Assembly (NCBI GenBank): GCA_002803225.1
Contig: NXFV01000220.1
Location: forward strand, 1-64,000
DNA length: 64,000 nt
DNA from: Gamarada debralockiae
Lineage: Eukaryota; Ascomycota; Leotiomycetes; Helotiales; Hyphodiscaceae
Direction: 5' to 3'
The number at the start of each line of letters is the position of its first letter. Within the stretch, counting starts at the first letter, position 1. The position numbers were made by a program, and so were the translations under genes. The notes beneath the pieces were generated by a model that searched no databases, was not told the DNA's origin, and saw only the letters and a program-made list of their open reading frames with translations. Of this stretch, positions 35,001-48,785 are shown piece after piece.

Positions 35001-36638
35001 AGTCTACAATTTCGACGAAGAAAATATTACTGATACGCCTTACGATACTTATTGTGGAGAAAAAGCTCTGGAACAAGCGCAGGAAGTGCGGAGGGACACC
35101 TGGGCTTACTTTCCTGCCACAATCCAATGGGGAAAGGCCCCCGGGGTAGCAAACTTCTTGCTCGTGGGCTACTCGCCGCGCAGTGTGACGGCTCACGAGA
35201 TCGACATCCCCGATGAGAAGAAGAATAGCGGCGAGCTATGTCTTTGGAATGTTGAAACTGGTGACCGAGTACCCATTTCGTCAGCGCGGACTCAGAATGT
35301 TTTTGAGGTCATGTGGCATCCGACTCAGCCTTGTTTCCTAGCAGCAACATCACCCTGTGGCGTCTTCGAGCCTGAGACTAGAACCCAGATTCGTCTCTTC
35401 GCCCAGAACGAGTTTGGCTCGTTCATACACATTAAGGCACTTGATTGCCCGGCCTTTGATATTAATGAGCTCACAATTATGTAAGTCCTCCCGAGACGTG
35501 CCTTTTCTCGCATCCAGCTAATGTTCCCAAGGCCTAACAGTAGCATTCAGTGCTACGTCACAGCCAGCTGCACAGACGGCAATACCTACGTGTGGGATAC
35601 TGCTCAAGGGGATCGTCCGATTCACACCCTTGGCCACGGTGGTAAGAGACATTTCCTCCCTAATCTTTCTGGAGGGTATACTAATTTGGAGTAGAATCTC
35701 TTGACAATCCGATTCACGACCAGCCTCGAGAAATTGCAGACAGTGGGGTCAAGTTTGCATCTTGGGGCAAAACCGCCGATCGCTTTTACACTGGGTCGTC
35801 AGATGGCAACGTCAAAGCATGGGATATCCGAAAGCCTAAAGGTCATGCCTTTGTCCGTACCGTCTTGTCAGTCTCTGGTGGCATTTCCGCCGGGGCCTTT
35901 TCAAAGAACTTTTCGAAATTGCTGATAGGCGATGCAACCGGCAAAGTACATTTGCTTGAGATCGATGACAATTCAGACGATAATTCTGGACCCACGAAAA
36001 CCCATCGCGGCTCTGGCGCCCTAGCCAAAATGCCCATGGTCATACCTCCCCAGCCTGCGAGAGGCGCTGGTGAATCAGGACCAGCGAATACCCCTAGCGG
36101 CTCTGGCGTTCCCATCAGAACGCCGAAAGTCATTATTCCCCACCCTGAGCCGCCACCTCCCGCTGGCTTTAGACTCGAAGCCGATGAGAATGAGCCGACT
36201 GCGCGGGACATGGCTCAGTTTTACTTGGACGAAGGCCAACTCAAAATGCACCCAGATCGCGGGATAGGAGCCGTTCAAGGTCCTAACTATGCGGAGACAT
36301 TACTGTTCCGTTACGAAGCTCACGAAGATAACAATGGCACCTTACCCTTGCTACCTGAATGGCAAGCCAAGCAACGGTATGAGGTCCAGAGCCAGAAGGA
36401 ACAGCTGAAGCTTCCCTGTTTGCCGGCAGTCAAGAACTCAGATACGTCATTGCATGCGAAGAATATGAGTCTAGATCTCGATTTCTCTCGGCTCTCGTTG
36501 TCGACGCAGAATGAGCTGCTGCGAGATGGCGTTGACCTGGATTTTGAGCCTACGCAGAAGTTTGATTACGAGATTTTGCCTCGTTTTCAGATATTCAAGA
36601 AACACAGGAAACATCAGATGCGGACGCACAATATATAG
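32046..36638 (+). CDS. Large WD40-repeat protein of unknown function
   Basis: Five exons: 32046-32074, 32126-33092, 33295-35480, 35541-35641 and 35695-36638; 1408 residues. Exon 1 supplies the only ATG in phase and joins to a DLTFSDDEDNLPRRARP stretch. The first half is low-complexity, Ser/Pro/basic, with no recognised domain. A middle helical block (KYPGRFLTRADQDLLQQS, then VDLCLEELEFLCKVIRAARK) looks conserved but is unknown to me. The second half has WD40-like units: TFTASFDDTVKVWKVSEDG, NFVVTSNHHERVATASD, NVFEVMWHPTQPCFLAATSP, CYVTASCTDGNTYVWDTAQG, FYTGSSDGNVKAWDIRKP and FSKLLIGDATGKVHLLEID. It is probably nuclear given its charged disordered N-terminus, but that is inference. I cannot name it. 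The fourth exon's acceptor is the TAACAG at 35540, not the later CATTCAG, because only the former keeps the frame. Confidence 0.85.
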
Positions 36639-37313
36639 TGTTGCCAAATCTTGGGATTGGACAAAACTGGCATGTTGTATAGACTCACTCTGATTTTGCG
36701 ACAGGATTTCGACTCTGGAGATAAGCTGGGCTAAATAAAGACGTTGCATTGCATATAAATTTGCTTATGACAAAACGAATTGATGTGATGGAAACGGAGC
36801 TCCTATCTGTGTGTAGAAATGGCATCGTGGTGGATATTCGTCTGAACCCCTTTCAAAGGGGTTACCGTCTGATTGCCTGCGAGACTGATGAAACTAAGCT
36901 ATGAATTAATCATCATTTCAGTCTTGAAGCAGTCTCGGATGAGACTGCTCTATCTCAGTTGTCTAATTAATGGTTTGATTTGAGTACTCTCGCCTGAAAG
37001 CCATCGACTCGAGTTGTCAAATTTAAGAGAGTAGCCGAGCTGGTGCTCTGGAGAAGCTGACTTCAATCGCTCAATCAATCTGAAAGATTGAGTGCGTTTC
37101 TCAAGTGTAAAATCAAACCGTGGCAATGACGCTAGACATGTGACAGTCAAGAGAAATCACAAGAAACACTCTGTTCATGAATTTGGTATCGAATTTATAC
37201 GCCAAGGCTATGCACCGTCCATGCTCCAAAACGAACTCCGCACAATGCATCTAGATCTCTCTGAGTACGCTACCCAGCCATCAATCCGTGTCATATCTCA
37301 TCCCTATCTCCCA
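36639..37313. other. Convergent intergenic region
   Basis: 3' sides of the large WD40 gene and the Pol III subunit gene. A near-palindromic CCCCTTTCAAAGGGG lies at about 36847-36861. Nothing else seen. Confidence 0.45.
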
Positions 37314-40300
37314 TTACTTTCTCCCACCATGCGGAAACTCGTCCTCGAGCTTTAGCCGTACGAGAACATTCATACTCAACAACTCCTGCACCAGCAACTT
37401 CGCCGCATATGGCATGGTCATGCGTGTCACACCTCTCGTGCTCTTACACGTCTGGCACCATCCCTGATAGCCCATCAGTCCACACGTCTCGCAAATATCA
37501 ACTTGATGCGCATCACTGCTCAACATCAATCGCTCTAGCAACAACTGACTTGCTCCATAAGCAATGAGACAATCGCGCTCCATTTCTCCTAATCGCAAAC
37601 CTCCGTCTCGGGAACGACCTTCAGTGGGTTGGCGAGTAAGAATGGCGCGAGGACCCCGAGATCGAGAATGCATCTTGTCTTGAACCATGTGCTTGAGTTT
37701 CTGGTAGTAGATGGGGCCGAAGAAGATATATGCCGGCAAGGACTCGCCAGTGATGCCGCTGGTCACGAAGTCTTTTCCTGAGTAGCTGAAGCCGTGCTTG
37801 ATAAGGATATCCCCCATATCATCGACATTGCTACCTCCGAACGCAGTACCGTACTCTAGGGTTCCGTTCAAGACGCCTGCTTTTCCGGAGAGCAGCTCAA
37901 GCATCTTGCCGACTGTCATACGAGACGGGAAACCGTGGGGGTTCATGATGATGTCGGGACAGACTCCGGAATCTGCGAAGGGCATGTCTTCTTGGTTTAC
38001 GATGATGCCGACGACTCCTTTTTGACCGTGGCGAGAGGAGAACTTGTCGCCGAGCTCGGGACGACGGGTCTGGCGGGTTTGGACTTTGATGATCATGTGG
38101 TCGTTTTCGGTTTGGGAGACCATGACTTTGTCGATGTAGCTTGGGTCGGCAAGGCGGTAGGTCATGGGCGCTGGCTTGTGTTCATTTGTACCGTAATCTG
38201 AGCCAATGCCGGTGGATGTGGTGTTCAGGGGGACTTCCTTGTGGATGTAGACTTGGCCCATCGATACTTGCTCACCAACCATAGCCAGACCGTCGTATGA
38301 CAGGATGGCGTGCTTGTGGATGGGCTTTTTGGGGTCTTTATCATCCATGATTCGGTCACCAACACGATCCGCAGACCTGTTGGGGTATTTTCGCAGTTGA
38401 GTTGAGTATTTTCGGAGAACTTGACAGCGTCCGAAGCCTCGATCGCAAGAAGCCTTGTTAAGTACAAGAGCATCTTCGATATCGTAGCCGGAATATGACA
38501 TGACTGCCACTGTCGCATTTTGGCCAGCCGGAAGTTTGTCATACTTTATGAGTTCAATGGTTCGAGTCTTGACCATGGGTTGTTGAGGGTAAACCATGAG
38601 ATATAGCAAGGTATCTATTCGTGAAAACTGATTATATGCGATAGCGCCGATAGCTTGCTTACCCATAGCACATTGGTAGGTGTTTCGTGGAGATTGGTTG
38701 TGATGCGGATACGGAATCAGGCCAGCGACTGCTCCTAAGATGGTAAAAGGTTCGATTTCGAGATGGGTGGTGGTTTCATTGATTTCGGTTTCGTATATGG
38801 CTATGTTCGAGTCATTTTCTTCGTTGACATCAACGTATTCGACAATACCTCTGTACAAGAAGTCATCAAAGTCCATTGTACCTCTGCGGAGAGCTTCGAG
38901 ATGTCGTTTGGCGACCTTCGGCTTTTGGTTCTCGACAACAATGAGTGGTCGACAGATTCGTCCTTCATCAGTCGCAATATGTACAGCGTTTGTGTGGTGA
39001 TTGATGTAGATGCTAATATATCCCGAGACTCTTCCCATGCGTCTGCACTTTCGGAAGGAATTCAAGAAAACTTTGGGCTGTCTCGTCAGTGCAATTGGTG
39101 TACCATTGACGAAGACGATGTATGCGCCATCTTCGTAAATCTCCTTTCCACTCATGTGGACAATATCCTCAGCACCGAGGACTGTCGCCAATTTCGAAAC
39201 AGGCTCCTCATCGTCGTGAGTTGTGATGTGGGTCATCAAGGCCAGATTCTTTACCAAACCGCAAGCCTCTCCCTCTGGCGTATCGGAAGGGCACAGCATA
39301 CCAAACTGAGATGGCTGCAGAGCACGAGGTCCACTGACTTTTCTGGTCTTCTCGAATTGACTGCTGATGCGGGTCATCATTCCGAGAGCACTGATGTAGC
39401 TCAATCTGCTGAGAACGTGGGTCACACCTGCTCGGTCCATCTTGAATCGTTTAAGATTCCAGTTTCCTGTCGAGATGGCCCGGTTCATTCCAATTGTAAT
39501 GTAGTTTCCATGGGATGTCATATGGTTGTATGCATCAAACTCCATAGTCCGAAGGGGCTTTTTCAAGACCTTGTCGATATTCATCTTCAAATCGGAATTG
39601 AATTTCTTGAACAGATCTTCAAATAGTAGGGACATGAGTGTGCCTGCAAGTTCAAGACGTTTGTTGCCGACATAATCTCGGTCATCGACAAGCTTGGGGT
39701 CGTGCATTGCCATTAGGACTCGGCGGACCATGAAGCAGACATAGAGGGCCTTTGGGCGAAAGTCCATTCCAGTCACTGGTACATGGGTGATTATGATATT
39801 GGCAAGCGCCTCAAGCCCATCTCCAATGTTATTTCGACGCTGCGGGGCACCCTGGTTCTTGTTTCTGCCACCCATCTTCACTCGTTGTCCAATGTACTCC
39901 AGAGCCTGATGCTGAGACAAGACCCCAAGCTTCGTGGCCTCTTCAAAGTTTACTGAGAACGAATCTTGATATGTGCTGTCCGTACCAGCTACCAACAGTA
40001 ACATGTCGTGATCCGACTGTATGCCCATAGCTTTGAGAATAATCACAATTGGAATGGGCTCTTGGAGAATGTTATGCTGAAGCTGGATTCGTTCCTTCTT
40101 CAACAAGACGTAACTCTTCGATTTCCGTTCATGCGTGGAACTGAAACGAGTCAGAATTCTATCAAAGGAGGTCGAGCATGGAGGACAAACCTGGTGACTG
40201 AAGCAGAAACAATGCCTTTCTTAGGGTCGGCTTCGACAATGACTCTGTTCTTGCTCAACTGTTCCTGTACCAGGATGACCTTTTCTGTGCCATTGACAAC

Positions 40301-41187
40301 GAAATATCCACCTGGATCGAGGGCACATTCGTTCATTCGAGCCATCTCCTTGTCATTCTTCCCAGCCAGATGACATCTGGAGCTTCGCAGCATGATTGGC
40401 ATTCTTCCGATGACAACATTTTCTCTCTTTACCAACTTCTTCCCACGGATATATCTGAAGTCGACTTTTATTGGCGCAGCATAGGTCATGTCCCGCAGAC
40501 GACATTCGTTTGGTGTGACTTCGTTAAGAGGCTTTCGGTCTTCGTATTCGGCGCGCTGGGGTTTTCCAATTTTGATATCTGTGTATCTAGATACCAAGTC
40601 AGAATAGAACTCAGTTAGCATTTCAGGTGGAAGACTAACTCTAGATAGAATCCACTGTCTACATCGCTTGTCACCCGGTTGTTTGCTTGGACGATATGCT
40701 TGATCTCGGTCTCGACGAAGAAATTGAACGAGTCAATGTGTTGTTTGACCAGGCCCTTGACCTTGAGGAATGCCGGCAGAAGATTCCATTTATCCTGCTA
40801 TATGTCAGGAAAGTCGCTGGAGAGTGAAACAAGCTCGCGCACCTTAGCTGTGTTGATGGGATCCGTCAAGCTTTTTCCACCGTAAAAGGGTTCGAGTAAC
40901 GCAGCAAAACCCTGTAGCGACGTTAGGACAGCAGAGTATATGGCAGACTGTGTAGCATACATCATCATCCTTCGTTGTGTCCGGCTCGACTTTAATGGCA
41001 GGTTTTGTTCTCGTACGTTTACGCTTCGAAGCTTCATCTGCTGGTGGTTCCTTCGCGGACTCTCCGGCCTGTGAGATCAGCAAGTCTTCAATTTCACAGG
41101 GCATATCATTATGCCTACATTCTTTCGAGGAGCAGGCTTCGCACCCGCAACCTCAACTGGACCTCCAGCTTTCTTCTTAGGAGGCAT
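37314..41187 (-). CDS. rpc2: RNA polymerase III second largest subunit
   Basis: Six exons: 41187-41119, 41068-40961, 40911-40843, 40794-40640, 40586-40191 and 40140-37314; 1207 residues, near the usual 1150. This is the beta-like subunit forming much of the Pol III catalytic cleft; Pol III makes tRNA and 5S rRNA. Diagnostic text includes [20 protein letters not shown] near the N-terminus, [58 protein letters not shown], and the C-terminal zinc ribbon [16 protein letters not shown] followed by [18 protein letters not shown]. The [14 protein letters not shown] and [17 protein letters not shown] segments match Pol III rather than Pol II. The N-terminal extension (about residues 1-60, KRKRTRTK) is basic and probably disordered. 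Intron 3 ends in a TAGCAG tandem acceptor, which would add or drop one Gln. Confidence 0.95.
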
Positions 41188-43349
41188 CTTTGTCTTAAGG
41201 AGCTCGAATCTCGGATGACTGTTTTCAGTGGACATAAAAATTAAGGTTGCGTACCGATGACCCCGCGCTAAAGTTTATCCGCTTCCTGCCTCTGTGATTG
41301 GATACCATACAGGGGTCTTGATATCATCATCACGACGACCAAAAATGATTTAGGCAAAATTCGAGAAGTATAAAGGAAGACTGTTAGTATGAAGTTACTT
41401 CTAGTTCAGGTGTAAGACATTTTTAACTGTGCAGCTTGTGGATGCTGCTCCTGTAGCAAAGATTGTTGGTTTCCTCTTCGAGCGAACCTGCAGGAACCTT
41501 TTGTTTGCTGTGTTTGATTTACAGCCTCCTTTCGTCACCGCTTTGGCATTGATGAATTGGAAAGAGGAGTTCTTTGACAGGGTTCATTTTTCCCCTGTGG
41601 TAGTTTAAAGCTAGCCCCACAAAGCTCAGAGTGCTTGGATTCCGATTGCTTCCTTTCCATCTCTCAGTGATAATGTGCGCTGTAAATTGACTGTTTGAGA
41701 TTTGCAGAAATCAAAGTCGGGCAGAATAAAAAGCCTTCTACGATTTGATTCGTCAGCCTTTCCACGAACCGAACAAAACGTTCGCCGCTGGCGGTCAAGG
41801 CAAGGCTTCTCTCGCCGTCTCACCGCTTCTTTCCATGAATTTCCTTTGCGGCCGCTACGAACAAAGGAATCCACTGCTTCTTGCAGTATGATTCGAAGGA
41901 AAACTTCTCTCTCTGCGGGTGGCATTAAAGCACGAGGCATCCTGACTCACATCGCCATTTGGCGGGGGAATAGTTCTTGGAATAGCCCCGAGGTTGCACG
42001 ATTGCAGCCCCTTAAAGGTACTCGCACAGAGAGTTCACCTCGACGGCTCGAAGAGAAAGGTAAGATTGATCGGATGAACTTTGCCGGAGTAATCTTGGAT
42101 TATCGATTATATACGGATCACGTTATGGGGACTTCGTGTTCGGATTTCTGAATTTGGGAGATCTTGTCCGTCTCCAGGGAGTGATCAACGAACTCGAGAC
42201 CCTCTTTTGCCCCTCGCCACCACAACTCCCAGATCTCAGTAGTCAAAATGTGAAGTTAGAGATTGCAGTGCAAAATAATGGCTCCCGACTTTCGATACAA
42301 TTGATGTTGCGAACTTCGGGCTAGATCATGGGGCTGGGTACGGACAAACCTCCACGTCGAATTGAGTGTTTCAGAGCTGGGGCTTTCCCAGCCCCGCCAA
42401 TATTTTAATATCTTCTCACGATCAGATTAGCTGCTGCCCTGTGACTCTGCTGGGGGTGGAAGAAAATTGATCAATCGCAAATCGCAACATTTCGCCTCGC
42501 GCTCACCGTCGGTCGAGAACGGCACTCCGATCCTTCTTACGCAAGGCTCCCCCTTCGATGAGGCCAGCTTCCCCTGGAATGATTGGAAGCGGCTACATCC
42601 CTGCTCGCTATTTGACCATACAGCGGCTCCTACGACTCAGGGTCCATTTTATTCTTGCTGCTCCTGCGGCGAACTTCTCTCGGAGGGAGGATTTAGGTCT
42701 AGAAAAGCGTGCCTCGACGCACTCGAGAACATGAGACGGGTTTTCCTGCGCTTCTATCGGCTGATTGCACGAACTGTATGTCGGGAGGAGCAATAGAGAT
42801 ATCTGCCAACGCCTATGCCACCTGTAGGGTACGGTAGGGTGTGTAACATAGCCAGTAAAATAAGCAGTCCCAAGTGATACCCACCAGCTCTTCGATGAGT
42901 TGTCTTCAACCCCTCCTTCATCACCAAACTGTGTACTATTATGAATGTGAATTTGTACTTGTATTTTTCCAATCTGGGTGTTCTGGTCTTTTTACAAATA
43001 CTGGTTGGGTGGCAGCTTTACTGCGTGGCCAAAATTGACGCTAGCCGCAACTAGGAGACAGGGGTTCAACGTCCTCAGAGTCTTTGGGACCTTTTGTCGA
43101 GGTTCTTCACCCACAAGACGGACTGGATACGACAGTTTTTTGGTTGTCGCGCCTGGGCCAGGCAGTTGCGTGACATTGTTGGATTTCAATATTTTGCAGG
43201 TACCTCTATTCCTCGAGCCAGTGTACGATTTTAGGCTGCAGATGCGCCCAGATCGCACAGGAAACCCCACCTTGAATTCCCCTTCTTCAGCGAACTGTGC
43301 TAGACTTACAGGATGTTTCTAACTGCCAATAGCGTTATAGTTATACAAT
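41188..43349. other. Divergent intergenic region, rpc2 and PUF gene
   Basis: 2.2 kb. Short frames at 41702-42324 and 42467-42796 lack family resemblance. It probably contains a long PUF-gene leader and both promoters. No specific site is called. Confidence 0.4.
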
Positions 43350-46300
43350 ATGGCATATACAAATAGCACGAATGATAGAATGGACGAGCTGCGCTTTCGA
43401 AGCCAGCAATCACCACGGAACGATTCCTCCCTGCTCGGCGTCGTTAGTCCTCCACGAAGCACTCGAATACAGCAGCCATTAAATTCACAAGAAAATGGGC
43501 GGGGTGGTTTGACAAGGAGATTCACTGAAGGAGCTGGAAGAGTGCCTACGATTCAATCTCTTGCGAGCCAGCGTGCTGGTCAAGATTCCCAGGAATATGG
43601 GCCGTCGGTACGCTTATTTATTGCCTACACCACAATGCCTCCTCCTATTGTCCCCACCCACAAGAATTGCTTCTCAATTACTTCCATTTATCCCCAGTTA
43701 TTTCCATTGAAGAATTTCTAATCAGAATACAATACTGATTTGTCATTCGCAGACGTACCACAAAGTCCAACTCGTAAGAACTCCTCCACATACTTCCCAA
43801 AACAACTTCTTCAACCCCACACTTGCAAAGCCAATTCAGTTACCTCATAAACGCCAGCGAACTTGCAGATTGCAAGGTTGCTGAAAGCGGCTCACTCTTG
43901 AACAATAACTTACAAACCTACAGCTGGAGAAGAAAAAGCTCGAGTACGAACGACTTCGAGAACAAAAACGGCGGTTCGAGGCTGAGATGCAATTGTTGGA
44001 CCTGCAGCAACGCAAAGAAGAACAAGAGCTAGCGCAGATGCAAGAAGACCTCGGTCGAAACAACAACTCCACAGCAGGTCACCAGTCAGAACCCACAACT
44101 CCCCCCGAATATCGAGAAACGAACTCAGGTTTCCCTTCGGTCTTCTCACGTCCTAATCGATACTCTACCTCAAGCCTTACATCTCCGCCAGGTCTTTTCA
44201 ATCGACCAGGTCGATCAGGTTCTCAACTTACATCTCCACAATCCGGTATCATACAGTCTCGACTCATGATGGATGACAAACTCCCTTCAAAGTCTGTCCC
44301 AGGTTCACGACGCAATAGCGACGAAGACGAGAAGGAGGAAGCTGTTAGACAAGACCCAACAAGCCACAGATCTACAAATGCGTACGTTTTACGATTCTCT
44401 TCTTAAAACGCGCTTCTCGCATGCGTTGAGCATTTTTTGACTTCCCCGATTTACTCCCAATAAATTTCACCTTGATACCCGAGCTCTCCCTTCTTAGTGG
44501 GTCCATGTGGCCTTCACAAGGAAACTTGAGGCTAGTGCCTCCGCTTACTTTTCTCCCGAACTTCTATCTCCGCTCTTTACCACTTTTTTGGACATCAACC
44601 CCTCTGAAATAGCTTATTGAAAGAGCTGCATTGCATTCAAGGCTCTTCAAGGCTCTTCCAAGCCTTCAAAAAGCTGGCAAGGTTCTGCAATTTGGTCAGC
44701 TATTATTCCTTCGCTTTGCCTTCACATAATTGCACAGCTTCCTTCACGAGTTCACTTTGTTCTCAGGCGTCGAGTTACGTGAATCACTTGGCTTTGCATA
44801 CCGTACAGCACAGCTATTTCCCAACATAATTGTCACTATGGGAAACAATTCAGCTCTTGAATTCACTCTTGTAGTTGAGAGCTAGCTAGCATATCACTTA
44901 CTTTCTTCAACCTCGCTCTTTGTCAACCAACCACCCACATAACAATAGCTTGTACACAATAGCTTCCCCTTAGCGGCGATCTATCGCTTAACCACCCTTC
45001 ATTTTCGTTTTAACTTTCGAGCACGAGCTTCTTCTTCGACATCAAATTTCTTTGCACTCTTTGATCAGATTTGAAATCGTCACCTTATTCAACAACCTCT
45101 CACTGACATCTCCGATAGTCTCAACAGATACTCAATGCCTGTTACGAGATCCCGTAACGGTATGCACGAGATGCTCTCACTTGATCAGACCAACACTGCC
45201 CGATTCCTCTTCGGCGAGGAAGAGGGTGCCACTTCTCCGGATGTCAAGAACTATCTGCAGATGAACGCCACCGATGACAAGTTCCCGATCTTGGTCCGTC
45301 GTGATGAGTATCCTGGCTTGGTTAGTACATTGAATCTTGGCTGAAGTTCATTACTGACCGCCACATGCAGCTTTCCGCATCTTCTGCAGCCTTGGATTTG
45401 GCACTGTCTCAGTCTCCTGGACCTGATGCCCATGGAAATGGTTGGGGCTCGTCGTTTGCACGCCATCGCCCGTCTCAGTCTCAGTCCCAAGCAAACATGA
45501 CATTGAATACTCTTGCAAATGGCTCATCATCGACTTCTCAATCCAACGGTCCTGATTCCCCTATCAGTGTGCGCCCTTCTTACCGCCATTCATTGGATCT
45601 GAAGTTCTTTGATGGTCAAGATTCTCCTGCACAAGTCACATCGCCATCAAAGCATCTGCAAGCTACCCCGCCGAAGCTGCAGTCATCCTATTCTGCGAAC
45701 GACGTTCCGACCATGAGAACAACCACCAACGGTAGTGCCAACCCAACTCCCAACTCTCACGCTCAACAACACCTCCATAATCATAACGCCAGCTTAGGCC
45801 GCATTCCTCCTAACGCCATGAACAACCGACTCAGCCGTGAGATGTCTACTGGTGATGCTGCTACGTTGCGTGAGGCCCAGAATGGCGGATACCAGTCGAT
45901 TCAATCTGCTCTTCAAGCCAGTGCTCCTCCATTTGGTCCTTCTTTGACTCAGGGAATGTCTCAGAGTCAGATTCCAGCTGCCATGACATCTCCCACGACT
46001 CAGCAGCCATACTCCGGTGCTTACTACAACAACTACAATGTGCAGTTGATGACTATGGGCATGCAGAACATGGGAGTTGGCCAGCAGATGTATTCTCCTC
46101 ACAACCCGTACGTCAACTACGGCAACTTATATCCTCAAACTGGAGTCCGTGATAGCCAAGCTCGAGTCATTCAACAACGTCGTCAAAACGATGGCGAAGG
46201 TATGTCGCTTTCTTCCCAAATTGGTGCAATCTTTCTAATCAAGCCCTTTTAGCAATGAACCGATTTGCCAATATGCCCCTTGAGCAGCTTGGTGGTGAAA

Positions 46301-47553
46301 TCTACGCTCTTTGCAAGGATCAACATGGCTGCCGCTACCTCCAAAAGAAATTGGAAGATCGCAACCCAGATCAGGTCCATATGATTTGGCTAGAGACAAA
46401 TCAACACGTCATCGAGCTCATGACAGATCCATTTGGCAACTATCTCTGCCAGAAATTGCTGGAGTATTGCAATGACGACGAACGCACTGTTCTGATCGAG
46501 AACGCATCTCATGACTTGGTTCGCATTGCTCTCAACCAGCATGGAACTCGTGCACTGCAGAAGATGATTGAGTTCATCTCTACACCAGGTCAGATCCAGA
46601 CCATCATCAACGCTCTCCGATACCGAGTTGTGGAGCTTATCCAAGACCTCAACGGAAACCACGTCATTCAGAAGTGCTTGAACAAACTGACTCCCACTGA
46701 TGCTCAGTTCATTTTTGATGCTGTTGGAACCCACTGTGTTGAAGTTGGCACCCACCGCCATGGCTGCTGTGTCCTCCAGAGATGCATTGACCACGCTTCT
46801 GGCGATCAGAAGGCTTGGTTGATTCGACAAATTTCCAACAACGCCTATGTTTTGGTCCAAGATCCCTTCGGCAACTACGTTGTGCAATACATTCTCGATC
46901 TTGGAGAGCCAATATTCACTGAACCCTTAGTTGCCATGTTTCAAGGACGTGTTGGTCAACTTTCGAAGCAGAAGTTCAGCTCAAACGTCATTGAGAAGTG
47001 TCTTCGCTGCGCCCAGGAGCCTTCAAAAGATATGTTGATTGAGGAGATGCTGCAACCAAGCGAGCTCGACCGCCTTCTCCGAGACTCCTTCGCCAATTAT
47101 GTCATTCAGACAGCCCTGGATTATGCCAACCCGGCTATGAAGAATCGCCTGATCGATGCAATCCGACCTCATCTCCCAGCAATCCGCACAACCCCCTATG
47201 GACGTCGCATTCAGGCCAAGATTCAAGGCAACGAAAGTCGCAGCGGTCCCTCCAGCGGTCAACAAACCCCCAACGAGGTTGTTGAGCCAAGCCAAAACCC
47301 TGTTCGCCATACCCGCGGCACCTCCAACGTCTCAGCCGGCACTTTTGTAAGCCCCGTCAGCGCATACACCAACGGTTATATTCCAGGTAGCGGTCCCGCA
47401 AATGGTCTCCCACTTTCATCCACTCGCCCAGCGCCTCTCCCAGGCGGCGGCTTCTCATCAAACCAAAGCTTGACCTCCAGTACCCCTCAGCAATCCTTTC
47501 CGTATACCTACGGCAGAGGCGCTGGTCAGGCAGGAGCTGGCAATTGGCTCTAA
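43350..47553 (+). CDS. Pumilio-family (PUF) RNA-binding protein
   Basis: Six exons: 43350-43607, 43753-43773, 43924-44381, 45128-45320, 45371-46199 and 46253-47553; 1019 residues. PUF proteins bind UGUA-containing 3'UTRs and control mRNA decay, translation or location. The C-terminal third has eight PUF repeats, seen as GCRYLQKKLE, GNYLCQKLLEY, GTRALQKMIEF, GNHVIQKCLNK, GCCVLQRCIDH, GNYVVQYILD, SSNVIEKCLR and ANYVIQTALDY. The N-terminal part contains a conserved LGVVSPPR segment and a coiled coil (KKKLEYERLREQKRRFEAEM) whose start is encoded by the 21-nt second exon (TYHKVQL). The rest is Ser/Asn/Gln-rich. The third intron is 746 nt, far longer than others here, and exon 4 carries an in-frame ATG at 45135, so a shorter product from an internal promoter is possible. 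Which yeast Puf it matches is unsettled. Confidence 0.9.
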
Positions 47554-48785
47554 GCCAGCCCGGCACCTCGCTATGACGATACGATCTTTACGCTTGTAAC
47601 GGTACGAGGAATGATTCTCCATTTTCTAGCCTTCGGAATTGCGGTCAACTTTCTCAAACTCTCATAGCTGAGTCTCTTGAAGATTCCGGCTTGAGTAGGA
47701 GAGTTCGCAAACTCGAAAACTGTTTTCAATACGATTTTCACGGCAGTTGTTACACTAGCATCCGGAGGGGCTTATCAGTACAGGCCTTTTCTTTTGCATT
47801 CGATCTCAGCATCCTGAGCTCGGCATTGAACCTTTCGCTGCTGCTCTTTGTACCATAGGAGCTCGATCACAAAAGATTCCACGATTCGACACGGCCAATT
47901 CTCTCAGCGCAAGGTACATTACGAGCGTTTGCGCAGCTCGACTTGTACCTGTACCCGAATGCCTGACATAGATTCTACTTTCCCTGTTTTCTTTTCATTT
48001 CGGCGGATTTCATTCTCGGCATATTCTTCGGGATTTCATTTCGTACAGTGAGCAGAGATCTTGTGTCTACACATCCTGCCATACTCTTCTTCTTCACCAC
48101 CCGTGGTCAATTTTCTCAAGCCTAGTCGTTGATACTCAATACACAAGAGCTGACCCATATGGGGATGCAATTTGTATCTGGTCGATTTGGAAACTGGGTC
48201 ACATTTGGTGATAAGTCCTTCTAAGGGTTGCATCTTCTGTGATGCGCGGGATCATATCTGGGCACTCATGTGAAATATCGATACTTTCTTTTCGGACATG
48301 ATCTCTCTGGGGGCGGGAACTTTCGCAGCCAACACTTGTATCTAGAATTCAATGAGGAAAAGTTCATAACCTTTGTGACATTTGCAGCGAGACCGTGAAA
48401 GCTTTTGACTTCATACCATTCCACCTCAGATTTAGGCTTCATACCTGAGGTGAACACTGTCAGTGATTGCCTTTGATTTCAGGAGATCTCTTGTGTCCCT
48501 GAAGCCGATCAAATATCTTCACGTAATATGGGTCAAATTAGGGTTCAGGCACGTGGTGATTGCGATAAAGGCCAAGTGGAAAGGAAAGAAATTCTCTATC
48601 ATTCCTGAAAGCTTCAAACAACGGTCGCCATATCTTGCAGTTCCCTGCTCCCGCAACAATTCTTCTTGTGAGACACCAATTTCCCTCACTCAATTTTCCC
48701 ACACAACTTGAACGCGGCATGAAAAGACAGGTCGACGAGCGTAGGGCTGAATGAAGCACGAGGCCAAGGCTACAAACGCAATGAA
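47554..48785. other. Intergenic, PUF gene 3' side and tad3 promoter
   Basis: 1.2 kb without a supported gene. The first part is probably a long 3' untranslated region of the PUF gene. Confidence 0.45.

Noticed and set aside
38763..39626. 287-codon plus-strand frame over rpc2
   Set aside because: Antisense shadow of a highly conserved Pol III exon.
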